From positions 1 to 35,926 of the forward strand of contig JAIPDL010000035.1 in the NCBI GenBank assembly GCA_021737695.1: DNA of 35,926 nt, read 5' to 3'. Shown here in pieces: positions 1 through 8,178 of this stretch. Below the pieces are notes generated by a model. The model did not search any database. It saw only the letters and a list, made by a program, of their open reading frames with translations, and was not told the DNA's origin. Source of the stretch: Desulfotignum sp. GTDB taxonomy: Bacteria > Desulfobacterota > Desulfobacteria > Desulfobacterales > Desulfobacteraceae. The stretch's first letter is position 1. The number at the start of each line of letters is the position of its first letter. A program made the translations under genes and the position numbers.

Positions 1-2
1 CT

Positions 3-137
3 GAAGGTAAGGTAATTGGCCCACTTGATATGCTTATTGCTGCTCACGCACTAAGTAAAGATTTAATATTAGTCACAAATAATGAAAAAGAATTTCTAAG
101 AATTAAATCACTGAAGGTTGAAAACTGGGCTCGGTAA
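3..137 (+). CDS. vapC: C-terminal end of a VapC-type PIN-domain toxin (cut by window edge)
   Basis: The reading frame is open from the window edge to a TAA at 135-137 and encodes the last 44 residues of a PIN-domain ribonuclease. The run IGPLDMLIAAHAL followed by LVTNN and EF is the standard end of VapC toxins: the D in GPLD is an acidic metal-binding residue and TNN-x-x-EF is the conserved C-terminal motif. VapC proteins cleave RNA and are held inactive by a VapB antitoxin encoded just upstream, which would lie outside the window. The end looks intact (it finishes ENWAR), so the gene may be functional; only its tail is visible. The stretch is clearly AT-richer than the core genes further right, which suits a horizontally acquired toxin-antitoxin module. 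Confidence 0.8.
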   Translation, partial: EGKVIGPLDMLIAAHALSKDLILVTNNEKEFLRIKSLKVENWAR

Positions 138-139
138 AA

Positions 140-223
140 AATCGACTGAAAGGGGATAAAACTGGGCAATTTTCTGTGAGAGTTTCCGGCAACTGGCGAG
201 TATTTTTCAAATGGGCAGATTAA
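140..223 (+). pseudogene. HigB/RelE-like toxin fragment
   Basis: Immediately after the VapC stop, one frame reads LKGDKTGQFSVRVSGNWRVF and then ends FKWAD and a stop. This matches the middle of HigB-type plasmid-killer toxins of the RelE/ParE fold, whose core reads roughly LKGD-x-x-G-x-x-S-V-R-V-x-x-x-W-R-V-x-F. There is no start codon or N-terminal half, and the reading stops before the usual C-terminal strand, so it is a remnant of about 27 codons. It suggests that this spot has repeatedly received toxin-antitoxin modules. The match is short; the family call rests on the motif only. Confidence 0.5.
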
Positions 224-527
224 TCCGGACCCTTCCTGTTGGCTTTTACGAAGGGTAAGGCAATAGTTGCCAAACCATTTTCCCGAAAAATCGTTCTTCA
301 ATTATTTTATCCTCTTTAAACATGAAAGGTTTTTCATGCTGATCAAATCGGGCTTTATCCGTCGTGGCAGGCTTACAACTCCTGATCCATCAACGATGGA
401 GCCACTTCGTCAGTTTTTTGTGAGACGAATTTGGACTGTCGGTAGAGATTGGAACCCATATGTTGAGCGAGTCCAGCTAAATCGAAACGCCATCCATGCA
501 TTCCGTGCGAGAAAAATTGGTACGTTC

Positions 528-547
528 GGGGTCAAGTCTACTCTTGA
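528..547. repeat. GGGG plus short hairpin palindrome, REP-like
   Basis: GGGGTCAAGTCTACTCTTGA contains TCAAG and CTTGA as a 5-bp inverted repeat with a 6-nt loop, preceded by GGGG. Its layout is like the terminal sequence of the transposase element at 6047 (GGGGACGTAG plus a foldable segment). It could be a leftover end of a related Y1-transposase element. Only one copy was noticed in this window, so this is an inference from similarity of layout. Confidence 0.3.
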
Positions 548-637
548 TCTGCCTGTTTGTCTGAAATAAAAGAGAACAAAGATCCCACAAAGAGCCGGCT
601 TCAACACGTTGGGCAGCAGCGGACATGAAGATTTTTC

Positions 638-666
638 TTGTCAGGTGCATCGTTTATTACTATGGT
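638..666 (+). promoter_or_regulatory. Possible sigma70 promoter for the helicase fusion
   Basis: TTGTCA (5 of 6 to the -35 consensus) is followed after exactly 17 bp by TATGGT (4 of 6 to the -10 consensus). Transcription would start near 673, leaving a leader of about 120-170 nt before the coding region. Supported only by the two hexamers and spacing. Confidence 0.3.
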
Positions 667-794
667 GTTTTTCATAAGCAGGGGCCGGGCTTGGCGTATT
701 TTTCAACCGATGGAGCGACAGGGATAGTAGGCTGAAGGGTCACCCCCCTCAATAGTCCACGGAGCACGGAAAACCATAAAAGGCAAAGTCCGTC

Positions 795-3700
795 TTGAAT
801 ACTGATTTTTTGAGCAAAAAAAACAACCCGGCTGAGGACATGGGCAGCCGGATTCTCGGGAAATTTACACATGTCCTTGGTATTGATTTTGAAACCGGTC
901 CCAATGGGGATATCTTTCATGTCGGTGCCATTTTCAACGCAAACACCTTTGAAAAAAAAGATATAAAGGACAGCAAGACTGCGTTAAAAGAATTGTCGGA
1001 CTTTTCATCGGGTGCCGATTACATACTCGGTCACAATATTATCACCCATGATCTTGCTCTTGCAGAAGCAGTTTTACCGGATGCGTTGATTTTGCATCTC
1101 CCGGTTATTGATACGCTTTATCTGTCGCCCCTCGCATTTCCGGAAAACCCGTATCACAAGCTGATAAAAAACTACAAGCTGGTCAAGAACAGTAAAAACA
1201 ACCCTGTGGCAGACGTTAAATTGACCTGGGATGTGTTTGAAGACCAGGTTGCGGCATTTTCGGAATTACATCGGATTGATCCTGAATTGATTTCATTTTA
1301 TGCCTTTGCTTTTGAACCATTTTCGTCAAGTGGCAAAAAATCACAACTGTCTGGCATTTTTGACCTGTTTCATTCCTTGTCCAAATCTGTTCCGGACCCG
1401 GCTCGTGCCAAACAGATATTTATGACGGTGTGCCGGGGAAAAATATGTTCAACCGCCTTTGAAAAGATCTGGCGCAAGTTCTGCGATAATCCTCAAAAAA
1501 GACCGGTTCTTGCCTATGCCTTGTCCTGGCTCAGAGTGTCCGGCGGTAATTCCGTTCTTCCTCCCTGGGTAAAACATGCGTTCCCGGAGATTTCCACCAT
1601 TATTGCCAAACTTCGGTATGCCTGTGGCAGCACTGATTGCGAATATTGCAGGTCAATCAATGACTCTGAAAAACTATTAAAGAAATACTTTGGGTTTGAC
1701 AATTTCCGCAGGCTGCCGGATGGCCGGACACTCCAAAAAGAAATTATCGATTCAAACCTTGGCGGCAACTCCCTGCTGGGTATTTTGCCCACAGGCGGAG
1801 GAAAATCGATCTGCTACCAGATCCCCGCTCTTCACCGGTATCACAGGACCGGCGAGCTGACCATTGTTATATCACCGCTCAAAGCCCTGATGAAAGACCA
1901 GGTGGACAATTTGAACAAGACCACGGGGATGGAGTCAGCCGGCGCAATAAACGGCAGCCTTACGCTTCCTGAACGAGGCAATGTTATGGAAAAAGTGCGG
2001 CTGGGGGATATTGGTGTGTTATATATTTCTCCCGAGCAATTGCGCAATTTCAGTGTGGCTGAACTGATCGGCTCACGGGATGTGGGAAGCTGGGTCTTTG
2101 ATGAGGCCCACTGTCTTTCAAAATGGGGGCATGACTTCAGGCCTGATTACCTGAATGTTGCCGAGTTTATTTTAGAACAGACCCGGGGGGCTGCGCGTCC
2201 TCCCCTTATCAGTGCATTTACGGCAACCGCAAAAAAGGATGTGGTCGAAGAAATATGCAGCCACTTTACAGAGAAACTTGGGCTTGATCTGGTTCCTTTT
2301 CTAAGTGGGGTGCAAAGAGAGAATTTACGTTTTCAGGTATGGCCGGTGACAAAAAATGAAAAAAATGATGTGATTTTCAATTGTCTTAAGGAAAATATCT
2401 CTGATGGGGATAGCGGGGCCATTGTATATTGTGCCGGCAGGAAAAAAACAGAAAAAATCAGTGACTTTTTAAATGAAAAAGGGATTGTCTCCCAGGCATT
2501 CCATGCCGGAAGAAGTGAGCCGGACAAACGAAATATCCAGGATGATTTTGTGGCGGGAAAAATCCCTGTGATCTGTGCCACAAATGCATTTGGTATGGGC
2601 ATTGACAAAAAGGATATTCGCCTGGTCATTCATGCTGATATTCCGGGATCTCTTGAAAACTACCTGCAGGAAGCGGGTCGGGCCGGAAGGGACACCGCTC
2701 CTGCAGACTGCATTCTTTTATACGAGCAGGAAGACATTGAAGATCAATTTTCACTCAATGCGTATTCAAAACTTACCTTAAAAGACATCAAAAAAATCCT
2801 GGGCATTTTGAAGAAAAAAGGAGCCAACGCCCCGGAAATTGTTATCACTCCCGGTGAAATCATGCGCCTGCTCGGATATTCCGACTTTGCTGATAATGAT
2901 GGCCGGGCAAAGACCGGCGTCAGTTGGCTTGAGCGAAAAGGGTTTTTAAAGCGGTCGTTTAACCAGACGCTCTTTTTTAAAGGCAAACCCCTTGTTCAGG
3001 ATATGCAGGAGGCTGAAAAGAAGATCGCCGCATTGAACCTTTCCAAAATGATGGCAACGGTGTTCAGGACGATTCTGCTCACCTTGTTTAATGCAGATAA
3101 GAATGTGGCACTATCCGCAGACGTTATCTGCGCTAATTTAGGAAAGATTGAAAACCTGCCGGAAAAATATTTGGATTCAAAATTTGTTATCGGGCTATTA
3201 TCCCAGATGGCAGAGGTCGGGCTGATCAAGGAAGGGATTATTATGACCGCTTTTGTCAGGCCCAAGGGACAGGGAAACTCACCCGGGCTGCTGGAATCTT
3301 TTCTGGAAATTGAAACACAGATGCTTGGAATTATGGAAGAATTGTCCCCTGATTCGTGGATGTCGCCGGACACACCCGATATCATCCACCTCAGGCTTAT
3401 GTCCCAGCGGTTGAAAGATAAAGGCTTTGATCAGGTCAATTCCGATATTGTGGGTAACCTATTACAGTGCCTTGCCAGCGACAAGGGGGAAAGCCAGGGA
3501 AAAAGTATTAAAATAGCCGGGAGGAAAGGGGCGGAGCAGCAGATGATTTATGTGAAATTCCCCTGGCAGACGATTAAAAAAAGAATGGCGTTACGTCACA
3601 ATTGTGCAAGACTCTGCCTGACCGCCATCATTTCAGCCCTGCCAAAGCAGTTGCAGCAGGGTCAGGCCCAGGTGATGTCCGAATTTTTCCTTTCCCATAT

Positions 3701-6017
3701 CACCAGGGAGATGCAGGCGGATGTATTTCTTTCAGGATATAGAGGAGACCACAAGACCTTGATCGAGCGCAGCCTTTTATTCATGCATGACATGAAGGTG
3801 ATTACCCTGCAGAACGGTTTGGGGGTATTTCGCCAGGCAATGACGTTGACCATGCTTCCGGAAAGCCTGAAAAGAAAATATACCAAAGGGGATTATGAGC
3901 CCCTGTCCCATCACTATGATCAGAAAAACGTGCAGGTTCATGTGATGGAAAAATACGCGCGTCTGGGCCTTGAAAAAATCAAAACCGCTTTGGGATTTGT
4001 CAGTGATTATTTTTCATCTTCCTATGAGAGCTTTATCCAGCAACATTTCCCGAAAGAAAAAACGCTTATTAAAACAGCCATGACCGCAGAGGCGTATAAA
4101 AAGATCATCCAGTCCCTTAAAAATCATATCCAGGAAGCGATTGTTGCTGCCCCGCTTGAAAAAAACATACTGGTCCTGGCCGGACCCGGTTCGGGCAAGA
4201 CCAAAACAATTGTTCACAGGTGTGCCTGGCTGATCAAGGCCAAGTCGGTTGATCCCGCTTCGATCCTTGTCCTGTGTTTCAACCACCAGGCCATGATTGA
4301 GCTTAGAAAAAGAATTCGGGTGCTGACCGGCTCAAGAGCCAACTTTGTGACGGCCATGACCTATCACGGATTTGCCATGCGCCTGACCGGCCGGTCATTT
4401 GTAGAAAAAAAAAGGGGCCTGGAAAAGGAAAAAGGCGACAAATCAGAAAAAAATGCCACTGGATTTGATACCATCATTGACGAAGCCGTTGATATTTTAA
4501 ACGGGAAACAGGAAATCGCCGGGATTGAAATGACAGAGGCCAGAGAGTATCTGCTGGCACAATATCGGCACATTCTTGTGGATGAATACCAGGATATTGA
4601 TGACCGCCAGTACCGGTTTATTTCAGCCTTGACCGGAAGGCTCGAACAGGATCGAGACAGAAGTATTTCCATCATGGCGGTTGGAGATGATGATCAGAGT
4701 ATTTACGGGTTTCGAAATGCAAATGTACGCTTTATCAAGCAGTTCCAGCAGGATTATGAAGCAAAAACGTTTTATCTGGTGGAAAATTACAGGTCTTCTT
4801 ATGCGATTATTCAAGCATCGAACGCACTGATCGCCTTGAATAAAAACCGGATGAAAACAGATTCGCCATGTCGGATTAATGAAAGAAGAAAATCCCGGGA
4901 AGTAGCGGCCTGCAACATTGAAAGCAACGAATTGGTCCAACTTGTCCAGGTTCAAGATATGGCTTCCCAGGCTGTGTTTGTTGCTCGAAAAATAAAACAG
5001 CTTACAAAAGACAATCCTGATATGAATTTGCATGAAATCGCTGTGGTTTCACGTCAGGGAATGGGATACCCGTCCCTGGTTTCCCTGCGAATGGCCCTTG
5101 CAAAAGAGGCAGTCCCATTTTGTTATTCAATTAAAAATAGCTCGGGATTTCCAATGTTCCGGATCAGAGAGATCCAGTTGTTTCTCCGATATCTGGAAGA
5201 GCATAAAAAAGAGAGCAGAACGCCCTTTGATCTTAAACAGGCGGTTCTTGAACAATTTGCGCAGAAAAATACCTGGACGAGTCAAATTGCGCAGATTCTC
5301 GACGCATGGTGCGCGATCAACTCTGATATGAAAATATCCGTTGATCGGGCAAAGGATTTTGCACTTGAAACCCTTTTGGAAGAAAAACGAGAACACAAAA
5401 CCGGGACAGGCGTCTTTCTTGGCACAGCTCACAGTGTAAAGGGAATGCAATTCCCCGTTGTGTTCATTCTGGACGGCGGCTGGAAACAAAAGGATCTTGA
5501 AGAAGAGAGGCGATTGTTTTATGTGGCGATGACCCGAGCGATAAAGGCAGTTTATGCCTGCCGGATTCACGGTTCCCAAAATCCCCATGTCCAGCTTCTG
5601 GCTCAAAACAACTTTACCCATGTCACAACAGAAGAACCGTCGGGTATCAATGGATTTAATGAAAATGTAACCGTTTCAATCCTCGGATTGGAAGATCTTT
5701 TTATTTCCTATGCTGCGTCATTTCCGGAAAACGCTGCGATTCATGAGGCACTTGCAACCCTTAACCCCATGGACAAAGTCGATATCGTAGAAAGAAACAA
5801 TCACATTTATATTGAAAACATGCATCATCAAACCATGGCAAGATTTTCGAACAAAGCAAAGGAAAAATGGCATGGCAAAACCCAAACCATTTTACACGCC
5901 AGGGTGCTTGGCGTTGTTCAGCGCCGGAAATCAGATGGTGAAGATTATGATACGCATGAAAAAATTGACTCATGGGAACTTCCGATAGTTGAGATCCTGC
6001 ATAAAAAACTGCTCTGA
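795..6017 (+). CDS. Giant DEDD-exonuclease-like / RecQ helicase / UvrD helicase fusion
   Basis: An uninterrupted 1,740-codon protein carrying three enzyme modules. Residues about 27-165 resemble a DEDD 3'-5' exonuclease: D31-F-E33, H80-N81 with D86, and D140. The His or Tyr normally five residues before the last Asp is not evident (N135), so nuclease activity is uncertain. A small C277/C282/C285 cluster precedes the RecQ module (about 290-700), which has Walker A TGGGKS with K337, DEAH at 436-439, an SAFTATA motif and QEAGRAGRD. The four-cysteine RecQ zinc site is absent. A winged-helix-like middle leads to a UvrD/Rep module: GPGSGKT with K1135, DEYQD at 1263-1267, GDDDQSIYG, ENYR, and FYVAMTRA. 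Both ATPase sites look intact. The first in-frame start is TTG (795); ATG at 840 (residue 16) with GAGG just upstream is an equally good alternative and keeps all motifs. DNA unwinding at stalled or invading DNA is expected; a defence or repair role is inferred. Confidence 0.9.
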   Translation: MNTDFLSKKNNPAEDMGSRILGKFTHVLGIDFETGPNGDIFHVGAIFNANTFEKKDIKDSKTALKELSDFSSGADYILGHNIITHDLALAEAVLPDALILHLPVIDTLYLSPLAFPENPYHKLIKNYKLVKNSKNNPVADVKLTWDVFEDQVAAFSELHRIDPELISFYAFAFEPFSSSGKKSQLSGIFDLFHSLSKSVPDPARAKQIFMTVCRGKICSTAFEKIWRKFCDNPQKRPVLAYALSWLRVSGGNSVLPPWVKHAFPEISTIIAKLRYACGSTDCEYCRSINDSEKLLKKYFGFDNFRRLPDGRTLQKEIIDSNLGGNSLLGILPTGGGKSICYQIPALHRYHRTGELTIVISPLKALMKDQVDNLNKTTGMESAGAINGSLTLPERGNVMEKVRLGDIGVLYISPEQLRNFSVAELIGSRDVGSWVFDEAHCLSKWGHDFRPDYLNVAEFILEQTRGAARPPLISAFTATAKKDVVEEICSHFTEKLGLDLVPFLSGVQRENLRFQVWPVTKNEKNDVIFNCLKENISDGDSGAIVYCAGRKKTEKISDFLNEKGIVSQAFHAGRSEPDKRNIQDDFVAGKIPVICATNAFGMGIDKKDIRLVIHADIPGSLENYLQEAGRAGRDTAPADCILLYEQEDIEDQFSLNAYSKLTLKDIKKILGILKKKGANAPEIVITPGEIMRLLGYSDFADNDGRAKTGVSWLERKGFLKRSFNQTLFFKGKPLVQDMQEAEKKIAALNLSKMMATVFRTILLTLFNADKNVALSADVICANLGKIENLPEKYLDSKFVIGLLSQMAEVGLIKEGIIMTAFVRPKGQGNSPGLLESFLEIETQMLGIMEELSPDSWMSPDTPDIIHLRLMSQRLKDKGFDQVNSDIVGNLLQCLASDKGESQGKSIKIAGRKGAEQQMIYVKFPWQTIKKRMALRHNCARLCLTAIISALPKQLQQGQAQVMSEFFLSHITREMQADVFLSGYRGDHKTLIERSLLFMHDMKVITLQNGLGVFRQAMTLTMLPESLKRKYTKGDYEPLSHHYDQKNVQVHVMEKYARLGLEKIKTALGFVSDYFSSSYESFIQQHFPKEKTLIKTAMTAEAYKKIIQSLKNHIQEAIVAAPLEKNILVLAGPGSGKTKTIVHRCAWLIKAKSVDPASILVLCFNHQAMIELRKRIRVLTGSRANFVTAMTYHGFAMRLTGRSFVEKKRGLEKEKGDKSEKNATGFDTIIDEAVDILNGKQEIAGIEMTEAREYLLAQYRHILVDEYQDIDDRQYRFISALTGRLEQDRDRSISIMAVGDDDQSIYGFRNANVRFIKQFQQDYEAKTFYLVENYRSSYAIIQASNALIALNKNRMKTDSPCRINERRKSREVAACNIESNELVQLVQVQDMASQAVFVARKIKQLTKDNPDMNLHEIAVVSRQGMGYPSLVSLRMALAKEAVPFCYSIKNSSGFPMFRIREIQLFLRYLEEHKKESRTPFDLKQAVLEQFAQKNTWTSQIAQILDAWCAINSDMKISVDRAKDFALETLLEEKREHKTGTGVFLGTAHSVKGMQFPVVFILDGGWKQKDLEEERRLFYVAMTRAIKAVYACRIHGSQNPHVQLLAQNNFTHVTTEEPSGINGFNENVTVSILGLEDLFISYAASFPENAAIHEALATLNPMDKVDIVERNNHIYIENMHHQTMARFSNKAKEKWHGKTQTILHARVLGVVQRRKSDGEDYDTHEKIDSWELPIVEILHKKLL

Positions 6018-6024
6018 GGGACGC

Positions 6025-6056
6025 GCGCGTGGGGACGTAGGCGCGTGGGGACGTAG
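6025..6056. repeat. Two tandem 16-bp copies at the left end of the transposase element
   Basis: GCGCGTGGGGACGTAG occurs twice back to back at 6025-6040 and 6041-6056, starting 8 bp after the stop of the helicase fusion. The second copy runs into the left inverted repeat of the RAYT element. GTAG tetranucleotides beside a foldable segment are typical of REP sequences recognised by TnpA-REP proteins, so the duplication may be a doubled recognition site. Confidence 0.75.
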
Positions 6057-6071
6057 TTAACTTATCAACTT
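6047..6071. repeat. Left inverted repeat of the RAYT element
   Basis: 25 bp starting GGGGACGTAG, perfectly complementary to 7107-7131. Contains the GTAG tetranucleotide and the internal palindrome AGTTAACT. Confidence 0.85.
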
Positions 6072-6107
6072 GACACCACACCATCTCCCTGCTAATGTCT
6101 CTTCATT

Positions 6108-7121
6108 ATGCCGCGACAGTCACGCATAGACGCGCCGGGGGCGCTTCACCACGTTATCGCCAGGGGTATTGACGGAACGGCCATCTTCAGGGATGAGAAG
6201 GACCGAAAATCGTTTCTGGATCGACTGGACGTCATTTTCAAAGAAACGGGCACGGCCTGTTACGCCTGGGCACTGCTGTCCAACCATTTTCATCTGCTGC
6301 TGCGGACCGGCGCTGCTCCCCTTTCCAGGGTCATGCGACGATTGATGACAGGCCATGCGGTCAGCTTCAACCTGCGTCATGGTCGCCGGGGGCACCTGTT
6401 TCAGAATCGCTACAAGTCGATCCTCTGCCAGGAGGATGCCTATTTTCTTGAGCTGGTGCGCTATATTCATCTGAACCCGCTACGGGCCGGCCTGGTGCAC
6501 GACATGGCTCACCTTGACGGATATCCCTTCTCGGGGCATGCCGTTGTCATGGGAACGGCCACGCAATCCTGCCAGCATGTGGATGAGGTTCTATCCTGTT
6601 TCGGCAAGCATCAGGGACAGGCACAAATAAAATACCGGGACTTTATCGCCCAGGGAATCGAGCAGGGCCGTCGGGAAGATTTGACCGGCGGGGGTCTTGT
6701 TCGCAGCCTTGGCGGATGGGCTTCCGTGAGAAATCTTCATGAAGCGGGTCTGCGTGCTACCGGGGATGAGCGCATTCTGGGCGACAGCGACTTTGTTGAA
6801 CAAATGCTTGCGGCTGGGGAAGATGAGTTTGAACGGCGGCATGCCTTGAAGGCACGGGGGATAACCGTGGATGCCGTCGCCGAAAGGGTCGCGACGCTTC
6901 TCGCCATACCGGTCAAGGAGGTATGGCTGTCGGGGCGTTACAAGCGGACAGTAGAGGCACGAAGCCTGGTATGCTACGTTGCCGTTCGCGAGATTGGCGT
7001 AACCATGCGGTCCCTGGCCGGGCGTTTCAGCATTTCCACGGCGGCGGTGAGCAAGGCCGTCGCCCGGGGACGGAGAATAATTGAGGAAAAAGGAATCCGC
7101 ATGGATAAGTTGATAAGTTAA
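6108..7121 (+). CDS. REP-associated tyrosine transposase (TnpA-REP / Y1 family) with C-terminal HTH
   Basis: 337 residues. The N-terminal half is a Y1 single-strand transposase: the HUH metal motif is H60-F-H62 within SNHFHLLL, and the catalytic tyrosine is Y119 in RYIHLNPLRAGL. GHLFQNRYKS, the usual spacer block, lies between. Such enzymes cut and rejoin single-stranded REP hairpins. The C-terminal 90 residues contain a DnaA-domain-IV-like segment (AVREIGVTMRSLAGRFSIST) followed by VSKAV. This is a double-strand-DNA-binding fold common in transposases of this type from deltaproteobacteria. ATG at 6108 is used; no strong ribosome-binding site precedes it. All catalytic residues are present, so the protein is probably active. 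Confidence 0.88.
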   Translation: MPRQSRIDAPGALHHVIARGIDGTAIFRDEKDRKSFLDRLDVIFKETGTACYAWALLSNHFHLLLRTGAAPLSRVMRRLMTGHAVSFNLRHGRRGHLFQNRYKSILCQEDAYFLELVRYIHLNPLRAGLVHDMAHLDGYPFSGHAVVMGTATQSCQHVDEVLSCFGKHQGQAQIKYRDFIAQGIEQGRREDLTGGGLVRSLGGWASVRNLHEAGLRATGDERILGDSDFVEQMLAAGEDEFERRHALKARGITVDAVAERVATLLAIPVKEVWLSGRYKRTVEARSLVCYVAVREIGVTMRSLAGRFSISTAAVSKAVARGRRIIEEKGIRMDKLIS

Positions 7122-7131
7122 CTACGTCCCC
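7107..7131. repeat. Right inverted repeat of the RAYT element
   Basis: 25 bp ending ACTACGTCCCC, the exact reverse complement of 6047-6071. It overlaps the last codons and stop of the transposase. Confidence 0.85.
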
Positions 7132-7191
7132 TTTTTTCGCCTTTTTTCGGGCTTGACACCCCGTTTATACTTGCTTAATCTGATTTTTATC

Positions 7192-8178
7192 ATGATTAAT
7201 GGACAGAAAATACTCATCACCCGCAAATACCCGGCCGCCGGCATGGATCTGCTCAAAAAGGAACCGTTCCAGCTCACCTTCTGGGAAAAGGAACGGCCCA
7301 TGACTCCCGACGAGCTGGCAGCCCAGGCAAAGGATCACCATGCCCTGGTGTGCACCCTCACCGACCGCATTGACCAGCCGTTTCTGGACCGGTGCTCCCA
7401 TCTGGAGATCATTTCCCAGTTTGCCGTGGGATATGACAACATCGATATTCCGGAAGCCACCCGGAAAGGGATCCCCGTGGGCTACACCCCGGATGCCATG
7501 AGCGAGGCCACGGCCGACATCGCCTTTGGTCTGATGATCGCGGTCGCCCGCAAGTTTTTTTTCCTGCACAAAACCATCCTCACGGGTGAGTGGGGGTATT
7601 TCAACCCCACGGGTCACCTGGGGTTTGAACTCAAGGGTAAAACCCTGGGCATTTTAGGCCTCGGACGTATCGGTGTCAAAATGGCGGAACGGTGCAAATC
7701 CGCCTATGGCATGACCATTATCTACCACAACCGCAACCGGAACCTTTCGGCTGAAAAACCACTCGATGCCAGATGGGTATCCTTTGACCAACTGCTTAAA
7801 CAAAGCGATATCCTGTCGGTCCACTGCGCTTTGACCCCGGAGACCCGGCACATTTTCGATGCTCAGGCTTTTAAAAAAATGAAACCCTCCGCCGTGTTCA
7901 TCAACACGGCCAGAGGTCCCATTCACCATGAACCCGACCTGATCCAGGCCCTGAATCAAAAGCAGATCTGGGGTGCCGGCCTGGATGTCACGGATCCGGA
8001 ACCCATGGCACGGGACAACCCGCTTTTGTCCATGGAAAATGTATGCGTACTGCCCCACGTAGGCTCCGGCACCATGGAATCCCGGGACCAGATGTCTGTT
8101 CTGGCGGCTCGGAACATCATTGAATTTTACAAAACCGGCCGGGTCCCGCATATTGTCAATCCTGAGGTTCTGGCATGA
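7192..8178 (+). CDS. D-isomer-specific 2-hydroxyacid dehydrogenase (glyoxylate/hydroxypyruvate reductase type)
   Basis: 328 residues from ATG 7192; a longer TTG-started reading (7153) adds 13 unlikely residues, so the ATG is preferred. The NAD(P)-binding motif GLGRIG lies at 156-161. The catalytic set is R241 in NTARGP, E270 in DPEP and H289 in LPHVGSG, so the enzyme looks fully active. The family interconverts D-2-hydroxyacids and 2-oxoacids; the sequence style (SQFAVGYDNID, AMSEATADIAFGLM) resembles glyoxylate/hydroxypyruvate reductases more than D-lactate or phosphoglycerate dehydrogenases, and no ACT tail is present. Its stop overlaps the start of the aspartate kinase (ATGA), so the two are translationally coupled. 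The gene begins only 60 bp past the RAYT right end and lacks a clear Shine-Dalgarno. Confidence 0.85.
   Translation: MINGQKILITRKYPAAGMDLLKKEPFQLTFWEKERPMTPDELAAQAKDHHALVCTLTDRIDQPFLDRCSHLEIISQFAVGYDNIDIPEATRKGIPVGYTPDAMSEATADIAFGLMIAVARKFFFLHKTILTGEWGYFNPTGHLGFELKGKTLGILGLGRIGVKMAERCKSAYGMTIIYHNRNRNLSAEKPLDARWVSFDQLLKQSDILSVHCALTPETRHIFDAQAFKKMKPSAVFINTARGPIHHEPDLIQALNQKQIWGAGLDVTDPEPMARDNPLLSMENVCVLPHVGSGTMESRDQMSVLAARNIIEFYKTGRVPHIVNPEVLA

Larger units (their letters stand above)
224..794. other. Gene-poor interval, probable mobile-element debris
   Basis: About 570 bp with no recognisable gene. A 100-codon frame at 267-569 (+) and a 65-codon frame at 410-607 (-) occupy the same bases, and neither resembles a family I know. 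The only structured element seen is GGGG followed by a short palindrome at 528-547 (listed separately). Composition is AT-rich and unlike the genes beyond 7.2 kb. The right part probably holds the promoter and leader of the large helicase gene. Confidence 0.4.
6047..7131 (+). mobile_element. RAYT (REP-associated Y1 transposase) element with 25-bp inverted ends
   Basis: The segment begins GGGGACGTAGTTAAC at 6047-6061 and its reverse complement closes it at 7117-7131. The match is perfect over 25 bp (6047-6071 against 7107-7131). The single gene inside is a Y1 transposase whose stop codon (7119-7121) lies within the right repeat. RAYT elements are usually domesticated single-copy genes flanked by REP-like sequences rather than classic insertion sequences, and no target duplication is expected. 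A run of two CTTTTTTCG units (7131-7149) follows the right end. Confidence 0.75.

Noticed and set aside
267..569. 100-codon plus-strand frame upstream of the helicase fusion
   Set aside because: No similarity I recognise, no good ribosome-binding site, overlaps an equally unconvincing minus-strand frame, and contains a REP-like palindrome.
795..6017. Possibility that the RecQ and UvrD parts are two genes merged by a sequencing error
   Set aside because: The two modules are in one continuous frame with about 400 structured-looking residues between them, not abutting stop/start signals. No internal ribosome-binding site was apparent before the UvrD part.
7153..7181. TTGACA at the right edge of the RAYT element as a promoter for the dehydrogenase gene
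   Set aside because: At 17 bp spacing the -10 is TAATCT, only three of six matches, and the transcript would be nearly leaderless; too weak to list.
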